From Haematospirillum sp. H1815 (GTDB lineage: Bacteria; Pseudomonadota; Alphaproteobacteria; Rhodospirillales; Rhodospirillaceae), in assembly GCF_012102705.1 (NCBI RefSeq), contig NZ_JAAVTA010000002.1:242305-306304 (forward strand): a DNA stretch of 64,000 bases, given 5' to 3'. Positions 58,029-64,000 of this stretch are shown piece after piece; position 1 is the stretch's first letter, and every line of letters begins with the position of its first letter. The position numbers and the translations under genes are program-made. Below the pieces are notes generated by a model. That model did no database searches, was not told the origin of the DNA, and saw nothing but the letters and a program-made list of their open reading frames with translations.

Positions 58029-58988
58029 TCAGTCGATGTGGTTTACGGCACCACGGGCCAGAATAATTCGCGCGGCATCGATGTCGGCGGCAATACGAGC
58101 CTTCAGGGCATCGGGACCGGAAAAAGCCTGCTCCGGACGGATGCGCCCCAGGAGCTGCACCCTCAGGCGCTGGCCGTACAGATCCCTGTTCATATCCAGC
58201 AGGTGAACCTCCAGAACATCATCGGTCATGCCAAAGGTCGGACGGGTTCCGTAATTGGCAACGCCGTCATACCAGCGGGTTTCCCCGTCGTGGTCAAGGC
58301 CCGCGCGCACGGCATACACCCCCCGGGCCGGACGGGTGCGGGCACCGGGATCGACATTGGCGGTCGGAAAACCCAGGACACGGCCACGGGCCTGACCCCG
58401 GCACACCCGCCCCTCCAGCTCCCATGGGCGCCCGAGAAAAGCAGCGGCTCCCTCGACATCGCCGGCCGACAGGGCCTCGCGCACAGCTGTAGAGGAGCAG
58501 ATCGTCCCGTTGGGCATACAGACCGGAGCCACACTGGTCACGGAAAAACCACGACTGGACGCCAAGGTGCGCAGCAGGGTGACATCGCCCGCACGCCCCT
58601 TGCCAAAGGCGTAATCATCCCCCACCACAACGCCGGATACACCCAGGTCGCGCACCAGGACCGTATCCACAAAATCCTCCGCCTTCAATCCGGCCAGGGC
58701 CTGACCAAAGCGCAACACGCACAGAAGGTCAACCCCGGTTTCCCCGATCAGGCGTACTTTCTGGCGCAGGGAACTGAGGGCAAAGGGCGGCAGATCAGGC
58801 CGGAAATGGCGACGCGGATGCGGATCAAAGGTCATGACGGCTACCGCACGACCCATAGAACGGGCCTGGTCCAGGGCCGCACCGATCACGGCACGGTGGC
58901 CTCTGTGCACACCGTCAAAGTTGCCAAGGGCAATGACCATGCCGCGCATGGGCGGCGGTACTTCGTGACAGTGTCGTATCAGACGCAT
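58029..58988 (-). CDS. ribF: Riboflavin kinase / FAD synthetase
   Basis: A 319-residue bifunctional RibF. The FAD-synthetase domain opens with [16 protein letters not shown] (a HxGH-like motif) and has [14 protein letters not shown], and later [13 protein letters not shown]. The C-terminal kinase domain contains [11 protein letters not shown] and GTRPTFGM. It converts riboflavin to FMN and FAD, which the DprE1-type oxidase in this window would use. It lies 41 bases upstream of ileS in the same direction. Length and motifs are normal. Confidence 0.96.
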   Translation of the reverse strand: MRLIRHCHEVPPPMRGMVIALGNFDGVHRGHRAVIGAALDQARSMGRAVAVMTFDPHPRRHFRPDLPPFALSSLRQKVRLIGETGVDLLCVLRFGQALAGLKAEDFVDTVLVRDLGVSGVVVGDDYAFGKGRAGDVTLLRTLASSRGFSVTSVAPVCMPNGTICSSTAVREALSAGDVEGAAAFLGRPWELEGRVCRGQARGRVLGFPTANVDPGARTRPARGVYAVRAGLDHDGETRWYDGVANYGTRPTFGMTDDVLEVHLLDMNRDLYGQRLRVQLLGRIRPEQAFSGPDALKARIAADIDAARIILARGAVNHID

Positions 58989-59112
58989 GGGGTCATCGGG
59001 ATCCGGGCGACAACAGGGGAATCAGGAATGCCGCCCAGAGGTATTCCATCCGCGCCGCAATGGCAACTGTTGCCTTGCCCGGACACAGAATCCTGTACGC
59101 AAAAAGCCGTGA

Positions 59113-59805
59113 TCAGCCACGATCCACACCTTCCCCCGGCCGGGGCGGAGGTTCGGGGTGAACGTATTTGGGCAGGGTCCAGCCATACTGGATCGCCCCC
59201 GCCCGCAAGGCAAGGGCCACAAAGAACCCGGCAAGAGCGCGGGCTTCCACCGGGATATCAAACCCGGCAGACACCACAAAGGCCAACGAGCCTGCCAGGG
59301 CAGCAGTAGCATAGATCTCCGGATTGAACAGAAGGGACCGTTCCCCGCAGATAATATCACGCATCAGGCCACCAAAGGCTGCGGTCATCATACCCATGGT
59401 CACACACACTACCGGCGCGGCATTGAACAGTTCGGCCTTGAAGGCCCCGATGACGGAATACAGGGCCAGACCAACAGCATCGGCCCACAACAGGGCCCGA
59501 TAGCGGGAATCCAGGAACCTGGCCATCCAGTAGGTCATGCCGGCAGCCACAATGCAGACGACCAGATACCCCGGGCTGCTGACCCAGAATACAGGCTGCA
59601 CACCCAAAGCAAGGTCACGCAGGGTTCCCCCGCCGATGCCGGTCACGGTACCCACCAGGATAAAGCCCAGAAGATCCATTTCACGCCGTGCCGCAACCAG
59701 GGCACCGGTAATGGCAAAAACAGCAACAGCGGCCAAATCCACAATGCCAAGGGCATCCAGCAGGACAGCCTCCCGGACCGGATAGGGTACGGCGTGCGAA
59801 TACAT
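59113..59805 (-). CDS. TRIC/UPF0126-family cation channel
   Basis: A 230-residue inner-membrane protein with seven hydrophobic helices and an internal repeat. The glycine-rich hallmark GTVTGIGGGTLRDLALG in the first half is echoed by MMTAAFGGLMRDIICGE in the second. This is the bacterial trimeric intracellular cation (TRIC) channel family (formerly UPF0126), thought to conduct potassium. The start ATG (59805) is chosen by similarity. It stands between gloB and ribF with gaps of over 100 bases, so it is probably a separate transcript. Confidence 0.88.
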   Translation of the reverse strand: MYSHAVPYPVREAVLLDALGIVDLAAVAVFAITGALVAARREMDLLGFILVGTVTGIGGGTLRDLALGVQPVFWVSSPGYLVVCIVAAGMTYWMARFLDSRYRALLWADAVGLALYSVIGAFKAELFNAAPVVCVTMGMMTAAFGGLMRDIICGERSLLFNPEIYATAALAGSLAFVVSAGFDIPVEARALAGFFVALALRAGAIQYGWTLPKYVHPEPPPRPGEGVDRG

Positions 59806-59915
59806 GGTGCAGTGTTCTCCCCAGTCTCCGGCGGGCCGGGCGCCGCTGCGGGCCACGGGGCACGGACATAATGCACCTGCACACTATACGAACCCGTTGT
59901 ATTCCGGCAATCGTT

Positions 59916-60710
59916 TCAGAAGGTATCCTTGCGCTGACGCAGCGCTGCAAACACCGCAACAGGGTCAGCACCGGCCTCCAGCCCCACAGCCCGGGCCAGG
60001 GCCGGTACATCGGCCCGCAGGAAGGGGTTGGTTGCCTTTTCCTGCCCCAATACCCCGGGAACCGTCGGACATCCATAGGCCATGCAAGCCTCGAGAACGG
60101 ATTCCCGCTCTTTAAGGGCCGTGTTTTCAGGGTCTACGGCCACCGCAAAACGCCGGTTCATGGCCGTATATTCGTGCGCACAGTATACCCGGGTTTCATC
60201 CGGCAAAGCCCGTAGACGCACCAGGGATGACCAGAACTGTTCCGGCGTGCCCTCAAACATCCGCCCGCAGCCCAGCAGGAACAAGGTATCGCCGCAGAAC
60301 AGGGCACGCGCACCGGCAAAATAAAAGGCAATATGCCCGCTGGTATGCCCGGGTACGGCCATGACCTGTGCCCGGGCCTGGCCCACGGATACCGAATCCC
60401 CGTCCGTAACGGCCAGGTCAATACCGGGAATCCGCCCGGAGTCGGCAGGATTGGCGACAACCTTGCATCCTGTGGCCTGGCGCAGGGCCGGAATTCCGCC
60501 GATATGGTCGTGGTGATGGTGGGTGACCAGAACCAAGGACAAGGACCACCCGTGCCGGGCACATACCGACAGGACAGGATCAGCCTCGGCAGGGTCCACA
60601 ACCGCTGTCGTTCCCGTTGCCCGACAGTGAAGCAACCATACATAGTTATCCTGAAGCACAGGGATTCGCACGATCTCCAATGCGTCCGCCTGCAAACCTT
60701 CTGGTGTCAT
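59916..60710 (-). CDS. gloB: Hydroxyacylglutathione hydrolase (glyoxalase II)
   Basis: A 264-residue metallo-beta-lactamase-fold hydrolase. THHHHDHIGG provides the zinc ligands, VPGHTSGHIAFYF follows, GDTLFLLGCGRMFEG is the GloB signature, and the end holds ALKERESVLE and ATNPFLRAD. It hydrolyses S-lactoylglutathione to lactate and glutathione, finishing methylglyoxal detoxification. It complements the ElbB-type protein encoded elsewhere in the window only in theme, not in operon. It is divergent from a methyltransferase gene, a common arrangement in this group. Confidence 0.95.
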   Translation of the reverse strand: MTPEGLQADALEIVRIPVLQDNYVWLLHCRATGTTAVVDPAEADPVLSVCARHGWSLSLVLVTHHHHDHIGGIPALRQATGCKVVANPADSGRIPGIDLAVTDGDSVSVGQARAQVMAVPGHTSGHIAFYFAGARALFCGDTLFLLGCGRMFEGTPEQFWSSLVRLRALPDETRVYCAHEYTAMNRRFAVAVDPENTALKERESVLEACMAYGCPTVPGVLGQEKATNPFLRADVPALARAVGLEAGADPVAVFAALRQRKDTF

Positions 60711-60889
60711 CGTTTCTGCCTCCTGGATGCGGCGCCAGTGAATCCCCCCTGATCTCCCCGAAAGCAAGGGCTTTTTTGCTGCTGGCATACCCCGGGCCGT
60801 TTACGCGGTACGAACCGTCCTGTCTGTGCTATACTTGCCCGGCAATCGCGGGGCAACACGTGATGCAAACCGGGCGTGGGTGGGTGCAC

Positions 60890-61666
60890 ATGTACCTTGA
60901 TGTGGCAGATCTGCATACCTTTTACGCCAGTCCCCTGGGACAAGTGGCGGGGATGCTGCTGCGCCGTCGCCTGCGGGAACTGTGGCCCGATGTGCGTGGC
61001 TGCCGGATTCTGGGCATGGGCTTTACCACGCCGCTCCTGGGACCCTTCACGGATGAGGCCGAGCGGGTTGTTGCCGCCATGCCGGGCCCCCAGGGGGTCA
61101 TGGAATGGCCGGGACACGGGGGAAACCGTGTCATCCTGACCGAAGATACCAGCCTGCCCTTTCCCGATTGCCTGTTCGACCGGGTCATTGTCTGCCACGC
61201 GATCGAACATACCGACCAAACCCGGGCCTTGATGCGGGAACTGTGGCGGGTTATGGCTGACAATGGGCGGATCGCCGTTATTACACCCAACCGCCAAGGC
61301 ATATGGGCCCGCATGGATCGAACACCATTCGGGGCCGGACGCCCCTGCTCGGCGGGGCAGTTGTCCCGCTTGCTGGACGATGCCCTGTTCACCTCCCTTG
61401 GCACATCACCTGCCCTGTTCTTTCCTCCGGTTGGATCGCGGATCCCCACAGCTTGGGCGCAGGGTGTCGAGAATATAGGGGAACACTGGTTCCCGCAGTT
61501 CTCCGGGGTCCTGGTAGCCGAAGCCAGCAAAAAGATCTACGCCACCCCGCGTCAGGAACACGCCGCCGGTCAACGGGTCGGACTGGGGGTACCGGACCGC
61601 CTGAACCTAGGACAACGCAGCAAATCCGGCGTGTTCTTTGGCAGAGCAGGGCGTGAAACCGGGTAA
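60890..61666 (+). CDS. SAM-dependent methyltransferase, Methyltransf_11 type
   Basis: A 258-residue protein. MYLDVADLHTFYASPLGQVA is the N-terminal signature, then a SAM-binding domain with ILGMGFTTPLLGPF and later DTSLPFPDCLFDRVIVCHAI with EHTDQTRALMRELWRV. The glycine loop is modified (GMGFTTP), so binding may be unusual. The ATG at 60890 is preferred; an in-frame ATG at 60863 is possible. It is divergent from gloB over 179 bases that should hold both promoters (a TATACT box is at 60830). The substrate is unknown. Confidence 0.8.
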   Translation: MYLDVADLHTFYASPLGQVAGMLLRRRLRELWPDVRGCRILGMGFTTPLLGPFTDEAERVVAAMPGPQGVMEWPGHGGNRVILTEDTSLPFPDCLFDRVIVCHAIEHTDQTRALMRELWRVMADNGRIAVITPNRQGIWARMDRTPFGAGRPCSAGQLSRLLDDALFTSLGTSPALFFPPVGSRIPTAWAQGVENIGEHWFPQFSGVLVAEASKKIYATPRQEHAAGQRVGLGVPDRLNLGQRSKSGVFFGRAGRETG

Positions 61667-61801
61667 CCCGGCCACCTGCCCGGCGCCGAATTCTTGCGTC
61701 ATGGTTGATAGGTAAGCAGGCTTTCCATATGTTTTCTTTGCCTTCTGCAAGGGATCCGGCTACTACCATCAACTGTACATTCAAACCAGGGAATTGACGG
61801 C

Positions 61802-62689
61802 ATGCCGGAGAGCAACACCACCTTGGCCCTGCCAACACTGGGCGCGCTGCGCGAGCGTATCGACGCGATTGATAACCAGGTCTTGGATCTTGTGCTGGAA
61901 CGCAGCCACATTGTCTCCACCGTCGGGGATGTCAAGCGTGCCGCCGGTGAAAGCGTGGGAATTTTCCTGCGTCCGGGCCGGGAAATGCAGATTCTGCGAC
62001 GGCTGGTCAAAAGAGCCGAAGGTGCCAAATTCCGTCGGTCCGTTATCGTCCGCATCTGGCGGGAACTGTTCGCGGCCATGGTTGCTCTGGAAGGTTCCCT
62101 GTCGATGGCCGTTTTCACGCCGGTTCGTGGTTCAGGTTATCTGGAGCTGGGGCGTGACTCCTATGGGACATATACCCGCACCATCCCGTCGCAGAGTGCG
62201 GGCAGTGTGGTACGCATGGTTGCCGACGGCGATGTCGTAGTTGGCATTGTGCCCCTGCCGGGTCCGGATGACCGCGAACGCTGGTGGCCCCATCTCCTGT
62301 CCGACCAGCCGGATACCCCATCCATTGTTGCCCGCGTTCCCTTTGCCGGTCCGGGCACCGGGCGCGGAGATGGACTGGAAGGGCTGGTTATCTGCCGCCT
62401 GCCCCAGGAAAACACGGGGGATGACCGCACCTATGTCACCCTTGAGACCGACGACAGCCTGAGCCGCTCGGGCGTGGGGGAACTGGTTGCCCAAGTGGGA
62501 CTGACCGTGGTGGAGGTCCCTGATTCCATTGACGCGGGCCCGGATACACGCATCCATCTTGTGGAACTTGAAGGCTGCATTCTTGCCGACGACCCGCGCC
62601 TGCAGAGTGTGCTGACCCTTCCACAGGTCCGCAAGTTCCGCGTTGTGGGCGGTTATGCCGTTCCCTTTCCGCCCGGGTATCTTGACTAA
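61802..62689 (+). CDS. Chorismate mutase (AroQ) with C-terminal PDT/ACT-like region
   Basis: A 295-residue protein. Residues about 12-95 form an AroQ chorismate mutase helix bundle (LGALRERIDAIDNQVLDLVL followed by ERSHIVSTVGDVKR, with RPGREMQILRRLVKRAEG after). The remaining 200 residues look like a weakened prephenate-dehydratase/ACT fold (GSLSMAVF, YVTLETDDSLSRSGVGELVA), but no clear TRF catalytic motif is seen. It should convert chorismate to prephenate for tyrosine and phenylalanine. AGGGAA precedes the ATG. A prephenate dehydrogenase gene follows after an unusual 237-base spacer. Confidence 0.82.
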   Translation: MPESNTTLALPTLGALRERIDAIDNQVLDLVLERSHIVSTVGDVKRAAGESVGIFLRPGREMQILRRLVKRAEGAKFRRSVIVRIWRELFAAMVALEGSLSMAVFTPVRGSGYLELGRDSYGTYTRTIPSQSAGSVVRMVADGDVVVGIVPLPGPDDRERWWPHLLSDQPDTPSIVARVPFAGPGTGRGDGLEGLVICRLPQENTGDDRTYVTLETDDSLSRSGVGELVAQVGLTVVEVPDSIDAGPDTRIHLVELEGCILADDPRLQSVLTLPQVRKFRVVGGYAVPFPPGYLD

Positions 62690-62705
62690 CGGGTGAAAGG
62701 CAGTT

Positions 62706-62753
62706 CCCCTCGTACCGGAGGATATAGCTCCGCGCACCCGCGTGTACGAGGGG
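62706..62753 (+). promoter_or_regulatory. Nested inverted repeats in the chorismate mutase-tyrA spacer (element 1)
   Basis: Arms CCCCTCGTAC (62706-62715) and GTACGAGGGG (62744-62753) are perfectly complementary over ten bases. Inside lie CGGAG-GATATAG-CTCCG (62716-62732) and CGC-ACCC-GCG (62733-62742), so the transcript can fold as a compact three-way junction. No T run follows, so it is not a simple terminator. Function is unknown. Confidence 0.6.
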
Positions 62754-62800
62754 AGAAACGCTGCTTCCTGCCAAGCCACTGTTGCAGGGGCGCCGCTGGT

Positions 62801-62867
62801 CTTCTGGCCTTCATGACGGTTCCGGGCATTGCCATAGCAATCAGGAATCGGTATCCGGAACCAGAAG
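62801..62867 (+). promoter_or_regulatory. Nested inverted repeats in the chorismate mutase-tyrA spacer (element 2)
   Basis: CCGGAACCAGAAG (62855-62867) pairs with CTTCTGG (62801-62807) and TTCCGG (62820-62825), with a 12-base bulge between them. ATTGC-CATA-GCAAT (62828-62841) forms a hairpin inside. A smaller CCTGC/GCAGG hairpin lies just upstream (62767-62788). Together they make most of the spacer self-complementary. Confidence 0.5.
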
Positions 62868-62926
62868 AAGGCGCTACGGTGCCACTGCCTGTTGCCCCCT
62901 GTTCCCAAGGATTGCCATTGCCTGAC

Positions 62927-63811
62927 ATGCCATCGCCCCTGTTCTCCCGCCTGTGCCTGATCGGGATTGGCCTGATCGGCTCGTCCCTTGCCCGTGCTGT
63001 CAAAGCCAAATCCCTGGCCAGGCATATCGCCTGCTTCTCTGCCCCCGATGGCAGCATGGAAACAGCCCTGCGGCTTGGTATTGTGGACAGCATCCACGAT
63101 ACGGCTGTTCAGGCCGCAGAAGGCGCAGACCTGGTTGTGCTGGCTGTCCCTGCTGGCGTTATGGGTGACCTGGCACGCACCCTTGTCCCTGCCCTGGCGC
63201 CGGGCTGCATTCTCAGCGATGTTGGCTCCGTCAAACAGGGGATGGTCAGTACCATTGCTCCTCTGCTGCCTGCCGGTGTGCATCTGGTCCCCGGGCACCC
63301 CATCGCCGGAACAGAACACTCCGGGCCAGAGGCCGGCTTTGCCGAGCTGTTCCAGGATCGCTGGTGTATCCTCACCCCCCCGGCAGAAACCGATCCAGAG
63401 GCAATACGGAAAGTACGCACACTGTGGGAAAGCATCGGATCAAGGGTAGATGTGATGGATGCGCACCATCATGATCAGGTGCTGGCCATTACATCCCACC
63501 TGCCCCACCTGATTGCCTATACCATCGTGGGCACGGCCGATGACCTGCAAGATGACCTGAAGCGGGAGGTGATCCAGTATTCGGCATCCGGCTTTCGTGA
63601 CTTCACCCGTATTGCCGCATCAGACCCAACCATGTGGCGGGATATATTCCTGGAGAACAGAACCGCTGTTCTGGAAACGTTGCAGCGCTTTACCGAAGAC
63701 TTGACCGCCATGCAGCGTGCGATCCGGCGCGGCGATGGTGAAGCCTTGCACAGCCTTTTTACGCGCACGCGCGCGATACGGCGCAGCATTATCGATGCCC
63801 GGCAGGCATGA
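62927..63811 (+). CDS. tyrA: Prephenate/arogenate dehydrogenase (TyrA/TyrC type)
   Basis: A 294-residue dehydrogenase. The Rossmann opening LCLIGIGLIGSSLARAVKAK, LSDVGSVKQGMV, and LVPGHPIAGTEHSGPEAGF with the catalytic His are present. The helical C-terminal dimer domain contains HLPHLIAYTIVGTADD and SASGFRDFTRIAASDP. It oxidises prephenate or arogenate toward tyrosine. The ATG at 62927 is chosen because similarity begins there; the long in-frame extension upstream crosses the structured spacer and shows no family resemblance. A hairpin terminator follows. The companion aminotransferase is not encoded between it and chorismate mutase. Confidence 0.93.
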   Translation: MPSPLFSRLCLIGIGLIGSSLARAVKAKSLARHIACFSAPDGSMETALRLGIVDSIHDTAVQAAEGADLVVLAVPAGVMGDLARTLVPALAPGCILSDVGSVKQGMVSTIAPLLPAGVHLVPGHPIAGTEHSGPEAGFAELFQDRWCILTPPAETDPEAIRKVRTLWESIGSRVDVMDAHHHDQVLAITSHLPHLIAYTIVGTADDLQDDLKREVIQYSASGFRDFTRIAASDPTMWRDIFLENRTAVLETLQRFTEDLTAMQRAIRRGDGEALHSLFTRTRAIRRSIIDARQA

Positions 63812-63822
63812 CAGAATGCAGG

Positions 63823-63855
63823 GAAGCCCCCCGACGGTAACGCGGGGGCTTCTTT
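63823..63855 (+). terminator. Terminator after tyrA
   Basis: GAAGCCCCC and GGGGGCTTC form a nine-pair stem around 12 bases, followed by TTT. The T run is short but the stem is strong. It also separates tyrA from the convergent chemotaxis gene. Confidence 0.85.
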
Positions 63856-63872
63856 GTACAGGGTGTGACCAA

Positions 63873-64000
63873 CTACACACTTCGTATGCTGTGGAAGAAT
63901 TCGTCGACGCGGTTTTTGAGCATTTCGGATTGTCTTGAGAGTTCACCGGCGGCGGCGAGGACCTGGCTGGCGTTGTCTCCGGTTTCGCGGGCGCCGTTTG
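63873..64000 (-). CDS. Methyl-accepting chemotaxis protein, C-terminal end (partial)
   Basis: On the minus strand the window edge opens in frame with ARETGDNASQVLAAAGELSR and continues QSEMLKNRVDEFFHSIRSV to TAG. The heptad-like helix with ASQVLxAAGELSxQSExLKxxVDxFF is the usual last helix of the MCP signalling domain, which contacts CheA/CheW. The final residues lack a CheR-binding pentapeptide. Only about 42 codons are inside the window, so the sensor domain and start cannot be seen. Confidence 0.88.
   Translation of the reverse strand, partial: NGARETGDNASQVLAAAGELSRQSEMLKNRVDEFFHSIRSV

Noticed and set aside
56266..58206. A rightward open frame of 646 codons antisense to ileS
   Set aside because: No domain resemblance, and it lies entirely on the complement of a fully conserved synthetase gene.
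62698..62760. CRISPR-like appearance near GTTCCCCTCGTACC and CGAGGGGAGAAACG
   Set aside because: The two units are opposite arms of one inverted repeat, not direct repeats. There is no spacer of regular length, no further copy and no cas gene.

Overview
The window looks like chromosome of an alphaproteobacterium, most likely a Rhodospirillales relative. Support comes from groESL behind a CIRCE operator, the GroEL Gly/Met tail, and several gene strings: yggT-DUF167-folD, Nudix-DUF6111-CCA transferase, ileS-lspA-DUF3035-M16-M16 and pgi-mutL. GC content is high over most of the window. Assignment below order level is not supported by what I can see.

Layout. 0-4 kb: groES-groEL, then a divergent LysE-type exporter and its LysR regulator. 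4.3-22.6 kb: a leftward surface-polysaccharide operon with mostly overlapping genes. It encodes GDP-mannose/GDP-fucose enzymes (manC, gmd, fcl), a UDP-xylose synthase, a reductase and a cupin, a Wzx flippase, a Wzy-like polymerase, several glycosyltransferases, three methyltransferases and a radical SAM protein. Both ends are eroded: FlaA1/CapD and glycosyltransferase relics on the left, ugd and EPS-type MarR relics on the right, plus a second gmd-like gene cut by one stop codon.

22.6-31.0 kb: gene-poor DNA, then a compact cassette that resembles the mycobacterial decaprenyl-phosphoryl-D-arabinose pathway: a UbiA-type phosphoribosyltransferase, a DUF212 (divergent PAP2) protein, GtrA, DprE1, DprE2 and a GT-C glycosyltransferase. 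It lies between two direct repeats of about 128 bp. The right copy abuts tRNA-Ala(CGC), and broken excisionase-like and serine-recombinase genes lie inside. This arabinose cassette on a decayed mobile element is the most interesting part of the window.

31.2-64 kb: core housekeeping DNA. It carries yggT, DUF167, folD, the CCA-adding enzyme, Nudix, DUF1285, a MoxR-DUF58-DUF4159-VWA-like operon, a degenerate EAL/CBS/GGDEF protein, elbB, an M32 carboxypeptidase, mutL, pgi, two M16 peptidases, lspA, ileS, ribF, a TRIC-type channel, gloB, chorismate mutase and prephenate dehydrogenase. It ends in the 3' end of a chemotaxis receptor gene. The spacer between chorismate mutase and tyrA holds striking nested inverted repeats.

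Functionally, the polysaccharide operon would supply GDP-fucose and UDP-xylose to a Wzx/Wzy-assembled glycan. The adjacent cassette would supply a lipid-linked D-arabinofuranose donor. UDP-glucuronate for the xylose branch must come from elsewhere, because the local ugd is broken.
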